NCBI GenBank assembly: GCA_041879415.1
Contig: CP090853.1
Span: forward strand, 180,705-244,704
DNA from: Vibrio chagasii
GTDB lineage: Bacteria; Pseudomonadota; Gammaproteobacteria; Enterobacterales; Vibrionaceae
DNA: 64,000 nucleotides
Reading direction: 5' to 3'
In this document: positions 1 through 8,254 of the stretch, in pieces
How positions within the stretch are numbered: the first letter of the stretch is position 1
Layout: each line of letters begins with the position of its first letter
Made by a program: the position numbers and the translations under genes
The notes under the pieces: generated by a model
Databases searched by the model: none
What the model was told of the DNA's origin: nothing
Seen by the model: only the letters and a program-made list of their open reading frames with translations

Positions 1-2
1 TT

Positions 3-1247
3 GAAGGTAACCCTCAAGGAGTGATTGACGTACTGCTAGCGCCGATTGACGGCTTCTACGACCACAATAGCTATGAAGCTGCTGCAATCGACGTTTCACT
101 GTTCATTCTCATCATTGGTGGCTTCTTAGGGCTAGTCACCAAGACTGGTGCGATTGATGCTGGTATCGAACGCGTCACCGCACGCCTCGAAGGGCGAGAA
201 GAGTTGATGATACCAATACTGATGGCACTGTTTGCTGCTGGCGGTACTGTCTATGGTATGGCGGAAGAATCACTCCCATTCTATACACTTCTTGTACCTG
301 TCATGATGGCGGCTCGCTTTGACCCTCTAGTGGCAGCAGCAACTGTACTTCTAGGCGCGGGCATAGGGGTGCTAGGTTCCACCATTAACCCATTCGCAAC
401 GGTTATCGCTGCTAACGCCTCTGGCATCCCATTTACCGACGGTATCGTGCTACGTGTAGCAATGTTGATTATTGGTTGGGGTATCTGTGTCGCTTACGTC
501 ATGCGTTACGCAAGAATGGTGCAAGCTGATCCAAGCAAGTCGATTGTGTATGACAAATACGAAGAAAACAAAGCGCACTTCCTTGGCAACTCAAGCGGAG
601 AAAAACTTGAATTCACTGCGACTCGTAAGCTGATTCTGACTATTTTTGGTGGCTCATTCGCAGTAATGATTTACGGTGTATCCGTTGCAGGATGGTGGAT
701 GGCAGAGATCTCTGCAATGTTCCTAGCAGCGACCATCATTGTCGGTATTGTGGCTCGCATGAGCGAAGAAGAGTTTACCTCAAGCTTCATTGACGGTGCA
801 CGTGACCTGCTCGGTGTAGCGCTGATCATAGGTATTGCTCGTGGTATTGTAGTGGTGATGGATCGCGGTATGATCACCGATACGATTCTATTCTCTGCAG
901 AGCAGATGGTCACCGGGCTCTCATCCGTTATCTTTATTAATGTGATGTTCTTCCTAGAGATTCTATTGTCATTCCTAGTGCCATCGACATCTGGCCTAGC
1001 AGTACTGACCATGCCTATCATGGCACCATTGGCTGACTTCGCAGGTGTTGGTAGAGACCTTGTGATTACCGCTTACCAATCGGCTTCAGGCTTGGTAAAC
1101 CTTATTACCCCAACCTCTGCGGTGGTAATGGGTGGCTTGGCGATAGCTCGTGTACCTTACGTACGCTGGGTGAAGTGGGTCATGCCATTGATCGGTATCT
1201 TAACCGTGTTCTGCATCGTCGTACTGAGTATTGGTGCGCTTATCTAG
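3..1247 (+). CDS. YfcC/ArcD-family basic amino acid transporter, 5'-truncated by window edge
   Basis: Inner-membrane carrier of the DcuC/ArcD/YfcC superfamily. Next to the arginine deiminase genes it most likely exchanges arginine for ornithine, but the substrate is inferred from context. The reading frame is open from base 3 with no stop before the GTG at 21, and the codons ahead of that GTG read as typical family sequence, so the true start lies left of the window. The visible 414 residues are almost entirely hydrophobic helices. They include a conserved Gly/Asn-rich stretch (GSTINPFAT) and a second one near the C-terminus (SGLVNLITPTSAVV), both typical of this family. A strong terminator follows directly, so the gene is not simply co-transcribed with arcA 770 bp downstream. 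Confidence 0.85.
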   Translation, partial: EGNPQGVIDVLLAPIDGFYDHNSYEAAAIDVSLFILIIGGFLGLVTKTGAIDAGIERVTARLEGREELMIPILMALFAAGGTVYGMAEESLPFYTLLVPVMMAARFDPLVAAATVLLGAGIGVLGSTINPFATVIAANASGIPFTDGIVLRVAMLIIGWGICVAYVMRYARMVQADPSKSIVYDKYEENKAHFLGNSSGEKLEFTATRKLILTIFGGSFAVMIYGVSVAGWWMAEISAMFLAATIIVGIVARMSEEEFTSSFIDGARDLLGVALIIGIARGIVVVMDRGMITDTILFSAEQMVTGLSSVIFINVMFFLEILLSFLVPSTSGLAVLTMPIMAPLADFAGVGRDLVITAYQSASGLVNLITPTSAVVMGGLAIARVPYVRWVKWVMPLIGILTVFCIVVLSIGALI

Positions 1248-1275
1248 CATCCCTTAAGCAAACACATTTCCATTC

Positions 1276-1301
1276 AAAGCCGCTTCCATAGCGGCTTTTT
1301 T
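1276..1301 (+). terminator. Intrinsic terminator after the YfcC-like gene
   Basis: A 9-bp stem (AAAGCCGCT / AGCGGCTTT) with a 5-base loop, ending in a T run. It starts 28 bp after the stop codon. Confidence 0.9.
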
Positions 1302-2013
1302 AGCTCTATCGCTAGCTCAGCTAGTTTTACCGTTACTGCAGCCCATAGCGAACTCAGCAACTCCCGAGAAGCCCCATCTCAACACTCCTACTCATCTGCA
1401 AACATCACAGACAAAGTTAACAAGACCACTCATTATTTACCAAGGTGATATATGGCGAAATATTTAGTCATTTATTAGCGTTAATTATATTTACAGGTTA
1501 ATTAAAAGTAACAGCAAAATATAAATAAACGACTAAACCTAATTAAAAACACCCTCATAAGTCCTATTTTAAAATGTGACCCAAATAACTTTATACGAAT
1601 TTAATTTGTTAACAGATAATTAATTCCACATTCAAAATTAAATATCTAAATAAAAACACTGCATACTTCCATCTTAAGCTCACTTTTATCAATTAAAGTA
1701 CATTGCATATAAACCCTCACTATTTGGATTTTACTAATCTGGATTAGAAAAACATGAATAATGTTCCCCCAGGATTAACTATTTAGAAGCAATCGATGAT
1801 CGTTCAAAGTGCATAAAATTTGTTAAAACCCTTGTTTTTAAAGGGCTGAGGGATAAAAAATGATTTGTGATAGATCTCTAAGAATACCTGAGCAGCAGGC
1901 GTAATATTAATTCCAGACAAGAGATATGAATAAATAATTCATTCTTCTCACCTGAAAATAAATAATTACTCTTAGCAATAAAAGTAATTCAAATATATAA
2001 GAGAGAGACGATC
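1302..2013. other. Long AT-rich intergenic region upstream of arcA
   Basis: About 700 bp with no convincing ORF or RNA gene. From about 1440 on it is very AT-rich, as expected for a silenced or multiply regulated promoter region. It holds the ARG-box-like dyad listed separately. It also holds a short imperfect dyad with the core CCCTTGTTTTTAAAGGG (1829-1845), whose near copy lies at 37343. I could not pick out a single convincing -35/-10 pair. Confidence 0.6.
1925..1943 (+). promoter_or_regulatory. ARG-box-like operator upstream of arcA
   Basis: The dyad TGAAT-AAATA-ATTCA matches the E. coli ArgR box arms exactly, but has a 5-base instead of 4-base spacer. A degraded similar stretch follows about 20 bp downstream (about 1952-1970), the usual spacing for paired ARG boxes. 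It lies about 70 bp before arcA. Binding by the ArgR-like protein at 7592 is an inference. Confidence 0.5.
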
Positions 2014-3237
2014 ATGAGTAAGTTCTATGTAGGTTCTGAAATAGGTCAATTGCGTCGTGTTCTAGTTCATCGCCCAAGACGCGCACTGACTCACTTAACA
2101 CCATCTAACTGTCACGATTTGCTGTTTGATGACGTACTGGCTGTTGAGCGTGCAGGTAAAGAGCATGACGTATTCACTCAAACGCTACGTGATCAGGGTG
2201 TTGAGGTTCTTCTTCTTACTGACCTACTAGCAGATACGCTAGCTGTGCCGGAAGCGAAAGATTGGCTACTGAACTGCCAAGTATCTGATTACCGTTTGGG
2301 TAAAACTTTTGCTAACGACGTACGCTGCTACTTAGGTGACTTACCAAACCTAGAACTTGCAAAAATCCTAACCGGCGGCCTGTCTTACGCTGAAATGCCG
2401 ATGAAGTCTTCTTCAATGATGCAAGGCATGTTCACACCAACCGACTTCATTATTGAGCCTTTACCAAACCACCTATTTACTCGCGACACTTCTTGCTGGG
2501 TTTACGGTGGTGTATCGATCAACCCAATGGCGAAACCAGCACGTCAACGCGAAACCAACCACGTGCGTGCGATTTACCGTTGGCACCCAACCTTTGCAGG
2601 CCAAGACTTCATTAAATACTTCGGCGATGAAGAGAGCATCAACTACGACAACTCAACGATTGAGGGTGGTGACGTTCTGGTTATCGGCCGTGGCACAGTG
2701 CTTATCGGTATGTCAGAACGTACCACGCCACAAGGTGTTGAACACTTGGCTTCTAGCCTATTCAAACACGGCCAAGCGAAGCAAGTTATCGCTATGCAGC
2801 TGCCAAAACACCGCTCTTGCATGCACCTAGATACGGTAATGACACACATGAACGAAGATACGTTCTCTGTTTACCCTGAAGTGGTGAGTAAAGATGTGAA
2901 GTGCTGGAACCTAACCGGTGATGAGTCTGGTGCCGTGAAAGTGAAAGAAGAAGGCTACTTCGTTACCGCTATCGAAAAAGCATTGGGCGTAGACAAGCTA
3001 AACCTGATCACTACTGGTGGTGACAATTTCCATGCAGAACGTGAGCAGTGGAACGATGCAAACAACGTACTGACCGTTAAACCTGGCGTCGTTATTGGCT
3101 ACGAAGGTAACACTTACACCAACGAGAAATACGACAAAGCTGGTATCACAGTACTGCCAATTCCTGGAGATGAGCTTGGTCGTGGCCGTGGTGGCGCACG
3201 TTGCATGAGCTGCCCTATTGAGCGTGATGGTATCTAA
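2014..3237 (+). CDS. arcA: Arginine deiminase
   Basis: Hydrolyses L-arginine to citrulline and ammonia, the first step of the arginine deiminase pathway in the cytoplasm. It gives ATP and acid resistance through the following genes. At 407 residues it is full length. The C-terminal [13 protein letters not shown] segment carries the catalytic cysteine (Cys397). The N-terminal [16 protein letters not shown] and the internal EGGDVLVIG (substrate-binding acidic residues) are family hallmarks. ATG at 2014 follows a GA-rich Shine-Dalgarno (AGAGAGAG). It heads arcA-arcC-arcB; only 71 bp separate it from arcC, with no terminator seen. Confidence 0.97.
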   Translation: MSKFYVGSEIGQLRRVLVHRPRRALTHLTPSNCHDLLFDDVLAVERAGKEHDVFTQTLRDQGVEVLLLTDLLADTLAVPEAKDWLLNCQVSDYRLGKTFANDVRCYLGDLPNLELAKILTGGLSYAEMPMKSSSMMQGMFTPTDFIIEPLPNHLFTRDTSCWVYGGVSINPMAKPARQRETNHVRAIYRWHPTFAGQDFIKYFGDEESINYDNSTIEGGDVLVIGRGTVLIGMSERTTPQGVEHLASSLFKHGQAKQVIAMQLPKHRSCMHLDTVMTHMNEDTFSVYPEVVSKDVKCWNLTGDESGAVKVKEEGYFVTAIEKALGVDKLNLITTGGDNFHAEREQWNDANNVLTVKPGVVIGYEGNTYTNEKYDKAGITVLPIPGDELGRGRGGARCMSCPIERDGI

Positions 3238-3308
3238 TCACTAAGACGAAACGGCCAAGTTGACGAACGCAAATAACCTCAACTTGGCCACAATGAGAGA
3301 ACACAATT

Positions 3309-4220
3309 ATGACTAAACAAACTGTTGTTGTTGCACTCGGTGGTAACGCCCTACTTCGTCGCGGTGAGCCGTTAGAAGCTGACGTTCAGCGCCGTAATAT
3401 TGAAACAGCGGTGAAAACCATCTCGGAAATAGCCAAAGAGTACAACGTGGTATTAGTGCACGGGAACGGCCCACAAGTTGGCTTACTTGCTCTGCAAGGT
3501 TTGGAGTACAAGAAAGTAAATCCATACCCACTGGATGTATTGGGCAGCGAAACTCAAGGCATGATCGGCTACATGCTGATGCAAGAGTTCAAAAACTATC
3601 TGCCGAACCGCAACATCTCATGCATGTTGACCCAAATGACGGTTGATCCAAATGACCCTGCATTTGCAGATCCAACCAAGCCAATCGGCCCAATCTACGA
3701 AGAAGCAGAAGCGCGTGAATTGGCAGAGAAGTTCCACTGGATCGTAAAACCAGACGGCCAACACTTCCGTCGTGTTGTGCCAAGCCCAAGACCAACCGGC
3801 ATCGTTGAACATGAAGCGATCACCCAGCTTATCGAGGCGGGTCACCTAGTGATCTGTACTGGCGGTGGCGGCATTCCAGTGAAAAAAGAGCATGGCAAAT
3901 TGGTTGGTGTCGAAGCGGTTATCGACAAAGACATGTCAGCTGCTTTCTTAGCAAAACAATTGAATGCCGATGCACTACTGATTTTGACTGATGCAGACGC
4001 GGTTTACCTAGATTGGGGCAAACCGACTCAACACGCGCTGCGCAGCACTACGCCAAGTGAACTAGCGAAGTTCGAATTTGATGCTGGCTCCATGGGACCA
4101 AAAATTGAAGCGTCATGCGAATTTATCCAACAAGGCGGCAAAGTCGTCGGTATTGGTGCGCTCGAAGATGGTTTGCAAATTCTGCAAGGCCAAGCGGGTA
4201 CCAACATCACCAAAGGTTAA
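3309..4220 (+). CDS. arcC: Carbamate kinase
   Basis: Converts carbamoyl phosphate plus ADP to ATP, CO2 and ammonia, the energy-yielding last step of the arginine deiminase pathway. The 303-residue protein shows the amino acid kinase fold signatures: GGNALLRRGE at the N-terminus, VHGNGPQVG for phosphate binding, ICTGGGGIPV in the middle and a C-terminal SMGPKIEA. It lies between arcA and arcB, an order that differs from the arcABC order of pseudomonads. Confidence 0.97.
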   Translation: MTKQTVVVALGGNALLRRGEPLEADVQRRNIETAVKTISEIAKEYNVVLVHGNGPQVGLLALQGLEYKKVNPYPLDVLGSETQGMIGYMLMQEFKNYLPNRNISCMLTQMTVDPNDPAFADPTKPIGPIYEEAEARELAEKFHWIVKPDGQHFRRVVPSPRPTGIVEHEAITQLIEAGHLVICTGGGGIPVKKEHGKLVGVEAVIDKDMSAAFLAKQLNADALLILTDADAVYLDWGKPTQHALRSTTPSELAKFEFDAGSMGPKIEASCEFIQQGGKVVGIGALEDGLQILQGQAGTNITKG

Positions 4221-4298
4221 TCCACTCGCGAGCTTTTCAAACCTTGCGAGAAAACTGAATCACCGTTTGAACTGAAATTAATACACAAAAATTGAATC

Positions 4299-4338
4299 GC
4301 GCTTTCTTGAATTTTCTTTCCCTGTAACAGGAAAGCGC
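4299..4338 (+). promoter_or_regulatory. Alternative hairpins in the arcC-arcB spacer
   Basis: GCGCTTTC (4299-4306) can pair with GAAAGCGC (4331-4338). The nearer CTTTCC (4316-4321) can pair with GGAAAG (4330-4335) instead. The two pairings exclude each other and end about 10 bases before the arcB Shine-Dalgarno (AAGGA near 4350). No T run follows, so it is not a terminator. It could affect mRNA stability or arcB translation. Confidence 0.4.
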
Positions 4339-4361
4339 CTAAATCTAAGAAGGAATACATC

Positions 4362-5372
4362 ATGGCTTTTAACCTACGCAATCGTAACTTCCTAAAACTA
4401 CTAGATTTCACTCCACGCGAAATTCAACACTTATTAGATCTTTCAATGGAGCTTAAAAAAGCGAAGTACAACGGTTACGAACAGCCAAAACTGACTGGCA
4501 AAAATATCGCACTTATCTTTGAGAAAACCTCAACTCGTACTCGCTGTGCATTCGAAGTGGCAGCATTCGACCAAGGTGCTCGCGTCTCTTACTTAGGCCC
4601 ATCTGGTTCTCAAATTGGCCATAAAGAATCGATGAAAGATACCGCTCGCGTTCTTGGCCGTATGTACGATGGCATTGAATACCGCGGCTTCGGTCAAGAG
4701 ATTGTCGAAGAGCTAGGCGCTTACGCTGGTGTACCTGTATGGAATGGTCTGACTGACGAATTCCACCCAACTCAAATCTTGGCAGACTTCCTGACCATGA
4801 CTGAATACGGCCGTGGTAAGCAACTGCATGAAATCAAGTTTGCTTACCTAGGTGATGCTCGCAACAACATGGGTAACTCTCTAATGGTTGGTGCAGCGAA
4901 AATGGGCATGGACATTCGCCTTGTTGCTCCTAAGCAATTCTGGCCAGAAGAAGGGCTATTGGCTCAATGCCGTGAAATCGCAGAACACACTGGCGGCAAA
5001 ATCACCCTAACTGAAGATGTTCAAGAGGGCGTGCAAGGTTGTGACTTCCTATACACCGACGTTTGGGTATCGATGGGTGAAGCGAAAGAAGCATGGGCTG
5101 AGCGTATCAACCTAATGATGCCTTACCAAGTGAACATGGAAATGCTAAAAGCAACCGGTAACCCACATGTGAAATTCATGCACTGTCTACCAGCTTTCCA
5201 TGGCGAAGACACCACGGTAGGCAAACAGCTTGCGGCTGAATACCCACAGCTAAAAGACGGTGTGGAAGTGACTGATGAAGTGGTCGAATCTGAATACTCT
5301 ATCGTGTTCGATGAAGCTGAAAACCGCATGCACACCATCAAAGCAGTGATGGTTGCAACACTAGGCAGCTAA
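4362..5372 (+). CDS. arcB: Ornithine carbamoyltransferase (catabolic context)
   Basis: In the deiminase pathway it phosphorolyses citrulline to ornithine and carbamoyl phosphate; the same fold runs in the anabolic direction as ArgF. It has 336 residues, the usual length. Carbamoyl-phosphate binding motif STRTR lies at residues 57-61, and the ornithine-side HCLPAFH motif near 273-279. ATG at 4362 follows AAGGA. Placement after arcA-arcC supports the catabolic role, but sequence alone does not separate ArcB from ArgF; argF would be the alternative name. Confidence 0.93.
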   Translation: MAFNLRNRNFLKLLDFTPREIQHLLDLSMELKKAKYNGYEQPKLTGKNIALIFEKTSTRTRCAFEVAAFDQGARVSYLGPSGSQIGHKESMKDTARVLGRMYDGIEYRGFGQEIVEELGAYAGVPVWNGLTDEFHPTQILADFLTMTEYGRGKQLHEIKFAYLGDARNNMGNSLMVGAAKMGMDIRLVAPKQFWPEEGLLAQCREIAEHTGGKITLTEDVQEGVQGCDFLYTDVWVSMGEAKEAWAERINLMMPYQVNMEMLKATGNPHVKFMHCLPAFHGEDTTVGKQLAAEYPQLKDGVEVTDEVVESEYSIVFDEAENRMHTIKAVMVATLGS

Positions 5373-5453
5373 TAAACCAAACAGTTAAAAAACTTAGAAG
5401 CAAAGCACTCTCTTATTTACAAACAAGTCGATAGTTTGAGTGCAATAACAGGG

Positions 5454-5508
5454 AAATGCGGGTGGCGTGCATGGGAATTTTCTCTTGGATAAAACCCGCA
5501 TTTTTTTT
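5454..5508 (+). terminator. Intrinsic terminator after arcB
   Basis: A 10-bp stem AAATGCGGGT / ACCCGCATTT with a long loop of about 30 bases, followed by eight T residues. It separates the arc genes from the pyrB promoter. Confidence 0.8.
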
Positions 5509-5597
5509 CATTCGTTTGAAAAGATTATTGCCTAAAAAAGTCGAAGTTTTTCTGCTTCAACAAAGGCTTAAAAAGAAGTAAAAGCACGGACTAATTT

Positions 5598-5611
5598 GGA
5601 ATAAATATCCA
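5598..5611 (+). repeat. 14-base word upstream of the pyrB promoter (copy 1 of 3)
   Basis: GGAATAAATATCCA. The identical word forms both arms of the inverted repeat at 7309-7342 after pyrI. This copy sits about 25 bp upstream of the pyrB -35 box, a plausible regulator position. Confidence 0.6.
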
Positions 5612-5636
5612 TAAAATGAATACTTTACATAAACTA

Positions 5637-5664
5637 TTGCGCGCTGTTTTTATCTGAGTATAAT
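5637..5664 (+). promoter_or_regulatory. pyrBI promoter
   Basis: -35 TTGCGC (5637-5642), 16-bp spacer, perfect -10 TATAAT (5659-5664). Transcription would begin near 5671, about 25 bases before the PyrL leader ORF. This matches the layout of the E. coli pyrBI promoter and leader. Confidence 0.8.
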
Positions 5665-5694
5665 CCTCCGCAATTTGTCTAAAGAGAGCAAAAA

Positions 5695-5802
5695 ATGAAC
5701 CGCAGTTTTGTCGCACATGATTGTCAAACTACACGCCAGAGAATGGCGTTGGTGTCATTTTTATTTTGTTCTATTGATCGTTTCGAAGCCTCCTATTTTT
5801 AG
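5695..5802 (+). CDS. pyrL: PyrL leader peptide of the pyrBI attenuator
   Basis: A 35-codon ORF starting [11 protein letters not shown], preceded by AGAGAG, whose stop codon TAG lies inside the terminator hairpin. The codon stretch for VSFLFCSID is U-rich in the mRNA (tcatttttattttgttct), as expected for the UTP-sensitive pause. In the E. coli system, low UTP slows RNA polymerase, the ribosome catches up, prevents the hairpin and allows read-through. The peptide itself probably has no function. It is shorter than the 44-residue E. coli leader. Confidence 0.8.
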   Translation: MNRSFVAHDCQTTRQRMALVSFLFCSIDRFEASYF

Positions 5803-5815
5803 GGGGCTTTTTTTT
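5786..5815 (+). terminator. pyrBI attenuator (intrinsic terminator)
   Basis: Stem AAGCCTCC / GGGGGCTT (one G-U pair), 8-base loop, then eight T residues. It overlaps the end of the pyrL ORF and lies 40 bases before pyrB. Confidence 0.88.
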
Positions 5816-5854
5816 GTCCGCAATTTGACTGTATGCATAGAAGGAAGACCCGTT

Positions 5855-6784
5855 ATGGCGCATTCGTTATTTAACAAGCACATCATCTCCATTCCTGAGC
5901 TCTCTCGTGATGAACTGGAGCTTATCGTCGATACCGCAGCAAGGCTCAAGGCTGAACCAAATCCAGAGTTGCTGAAAAATAAAGTCGTTGCGAGCTGTTT
6001 CTTTGAGCCTTCAACTCGAACTCGCCTCTCATTCGAAACCGCAGTTCAACGCCTTGGTGGCACAGTCATCGGTTTTGATAATGGCGGTAACACATCACTG
6101 GCTAAGAAAGGCGAAACACTTGCTGATTCAGTGCAGGTGATTTCATCGTACGTTGATGCCTTTGTGATGCGTCACCCACAAGAAGGGGCTGCGCGCTTGG
6201 CGTCTGAGTTCTCTAACGGTGTGCCAGTGGTGAATGGCGGTGATGGCGCGAACCAACACCCAACTCAAACCCTGCTAGACCTGTTCTCGATTTACGAAAC
6301 ACAAGGCACTCTCGACAACCTCAATGTGGCGTTTGTCGGCGACCTTAAATATGGACGTACCGTGCACTCACTGACGCAAGCACTATCAAAATTCAATAAC
6401 GTACGTTTCTTCTTTATCGCACCTGAAGTATTAGCGATGCCGGATTACATCTGCGAAGAACTGGAAGAGATGGGCATTCAATACAGCACACACAGCAGCA
6501 TTGAAGAAGTAGTACCGGAACTGGATGTGCTATACATGACTCGCGTACAGAAAGAGCGCTTTGATGCATCAGAATACGCACACATGAAGTCGGCTTACAT
6601 CCTCACCGCCGACACATTGAAAGACGCCCGCCAAAACATGAAAGTGCTTCACCCACTGCCACGCGTTGACGAGATCACCACCGACGTTGATAAAACACCA
6701 CACGCTTACTACTTCGAGCAAGCTGAAAATGGTGTATACGCTCGCGAAGCCCTATTAGCTCTAGTTCTAAACGACACTTTATAA
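5855..6784 (+). CDS. pyrB: Aspartate carbamoyltransferase catalytic subunit
   Basis: Condenses carbamoyl phosphate and aspartate to N-carbamoyl-aspartate, the first committed pyrimidine step. It forms the dodecamer with PyrI. I chose ATG 5855 ([12 protein letters not shown], 309 residues), after an AAGGAAGA Shine-Dalgarno. The longer frame from 5708 runs through the leader and attenuator and encodes no family sequence. The carbamoyl-phosphate motif [11 protein letters not shown] lies near residues 53-63, and HPTQTLLD and HPLPRVDEI further on. pyrI follows after 15 bp. Confidence 0.97.
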   Translation: MAHSLFNKHIISIPELSRDELELIVDTAARLKAEPNPELLKNKVVASCFFEPSTRTRLSFETAVQRLGGTVIGFDNGGNTSLAKKGETLADSVQVISSYVDAFVMRHPQEGAARLASEFSNGVPVVNGGDGANQHPTQTLLDLFSIYETQGTLDNLNVAFVGDLKYGRTVHSLTQALSKFNNVRFFFIAPEVLAMPDYICEELEEMGIQYSTHSSIEEVVPELDVLYMTRVQKERFDASEYAHMKSAYILTADTLKDARQNMKVLHPLPRVDEITTDVDKTPHAYYFEQAENGVYAREALLALVLNDTL

Positions 6785-6799
6785 GCAGGAGACACAGTC

Positions 6800-7264
6800 A
6801 TGGTTAAACAAACTCAGCTACAAGTAGAAGCGATCCGTAACGGCAGCGTCATTGACCACATCCCTGCTCACCTTGGTATCAAAATCCTTAAACTGTTCAA
6901 GATGCACAAAACAGAACAGCGCATCACCATGGGATTAAATCTGCCATCATCTGCGTTGGGACACAAAGATCTGATCAAGATTGAGAACATCTTTCTAACC
7001 AAAGAACAGGCGAACCAATTGGCTTTGTATGCGCCACAAGCGACGGTCAATCAGATTGAAGAGTACAAGGTCGTAAACAAACTCACGCTTGTACTGCCAG
7101 AGCAAATCAACAGCGTATTCTCATGCCCAAATAGCAACTGTATTTCACACGGTGAACCCGTTGAAAGTAGCTTTAAAGTTCAGCTAAAACAGGAAAATGT
7201 GCAGCTAAAATGCCATTACTGTGAAAAAGTATTCTCTCGCGAGATCATGAGTGAAATTCGCTAA
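6800..7264 (+). CDS. pyrI: Aspartate carbamoyltransferase regulatory subunit
   Basis: Allosteric subunit that binds CTP/UTP (inhibition) or ATP (activation) and contacts PyrB through a zinc domain. It has 154 residues, the standard length. The N-terminal nucleotide-binding part contains [14 protein letters not shown]. The zinc ligands are the CPNSNC pair near residues 109-114 and the CHYC pair near 138-141. ATG 6800 follows AGGAGA. It is translated from the pyrBI message. Confidence 0.97.
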   Translation: MVKQTQLQVEAIRNGSVIDHIPAHLGIKILKLFKMHKTEQRITMGLNLPSSALGHKDLIKIENIFLTKEQANQLALYAPQATVNQIEEYKVVNKLTLVLPEQINSVFSCPNSNCISHGEPVESSFKVQLKQENVQLKCHYCEKVFSREIMSEIR

Positions 7265-7308
7265 CCCTTATCTTCATTAGTGCCTAGGTCAAAAGCTTCC
7301 CAAGCACA

Positions 7309-7342
7309 TGGATATTTATTCCCAATGCGGAATAAATATCCA
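7309..7342. repeat. Perfect 14-bp inverted repeat after pyrI (copies 2 and 3 of the word)
   Basis: Two inverted copies of the 14-base word at 5598, separated by the six bases CAATGC. Neither strand has a T run after the stem, so it is not a normal intrinsic terminator. It lies about 250 bp upstream of the ArgR-like gene. Confidence 0.75.
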
Positions 7343-7591
7343 CTCACTTCAAGAATAAAGCACCAAAATACAAGCAAATAACCAGAATTTTGTTTGGTGA
7401 TCGCCTTCAAAAAGATAACTATCCTTTAGTGGTAGACTAGATGCATAGATGATCATACATCTCGCATACCCGCCCTTCTTTACTTCAGGATTCGTCGGTA
7501 AGCCCTAATTAACAAATCGTACTCTACGGCTTTGGGAGTGCGCACGACGCTATGGACAAGCGGTATCACTGTTGACCTTAAGGAGTTGTTC

Positions 7592-8080
7592 ATGAACCCG
7601 ATCACTGAGCACGGTTGCTTGTATTCAGCTGAAGATAAAACACTGACTGCAGCGTGCAAACGCTTACTACAACAACAAAGCTTCTCAACCCAAAACCAGC
7701 TGCGCGAAAAGCTGGTCGAGATCGGCTATACCGGTATTAGCCAATCGACGGTATCTCGTATTTTGTCACAGCTCGGCGTAGTCAAAATCCAGAATGCCTG
7801 TGGTAAAAAAGTCTACTGTATTACGGTTGAAAGCGCGCCTGTACGTGTCGATGCCTCCATCTCTTCGCAAATCGAATTAATCACTCATAACCAAGCAATG
7901 GTGATAGTTAAAACCCACCCAGGTTGTGCGCAGTTAGTTGCAAGATTAGTAGATATCGACCCACATACTGAGATTATCGGTACTGTTGGCGGCAACGACA
8001 CCGTGTTAATCATTCCAAAAGACACAACCAATATCGATGCTTGTGAGCAAGTGGTAAAAGCACGCTTAGGTGTCGCTTAA
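7592..8080 (+). CDS. ArgR-family transcriptional regulator (paralogue beside arc/pyr genes)
   Basis: DNA-binding arginine-responsive regulator, 162 residues from ATG 7592. That start follows AAGGAG with 7-base spacing; the upstream 20-codon extension lacks this. The N-terminal winged helix includes TGISQSTVSRILSQLGVVK, close to the ArgR recognition helix. The C-terminal trimerisation and arginine-binding domain contains HPGCAQLVARLVD and the GTVGGNDTVLII core with the paired-Asp region. The usual argR of vibrios lies next to mdh, which is not here. This copy is therefore probably a second, specialised ArgR-type regulator, and the arcACB and pyrBI neighbours are its likely targets (inference). 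Confidence 0.85.
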   Translation: MNPITEHGCLYSAEDKTLTAACKRLLQQQSFSTQNQLREKLVEIGYTGISQSTVSRILSQLGVVKIQNACGKKVYCITVESAPVRVDASISSQIELITHNQAMVIVKTHPGCAQLVARLVDIDPHTEIIGTVGGNDTVLIIPKDTTNIDACEQVVKARLGVA

Positions 8081-8254
8081 ATGGATTACTGGCAAGGGCT
8101 CCCTATGCCTGCTGCAAGGCTGACCCTCTCCCGATTACCTAAGAAAGTGGATTTCCCGCCCTAAGGGATATTTACGAGCCAATGAAACTAATAGCAAACT
8201 ATTACGGTCTGATTGAGTTAAGATACCCATAACTCCATTAAATGACTAAATAGT

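Noticed and set aside
1585-1860. FNR or CRP boxes upstream of arcA
   Set aside because: Only half-sites (for example TGTGA) were found; no convincing two-arm match.
5708-5854. Extended pyrB frame from 5708
   Set aside because: It covers the leader peptide and attenuator in another frame. The conserved start is MAHSLFNKH at 5855.
7309-7342. Inverted repeat after pyrI as pyrBI terminator
   Set aside because: No T run on either strand, so a Rho-independent terminator is not supported.
8081-8164. 27-codon ORF directly after the ArgR-like gene (MDYWQGLPMP...)
   Set aside because: It abuts the stop codon and has no Shine-Dalgarno. Its composition does not look like a protein family I know, so it is too weak to call.
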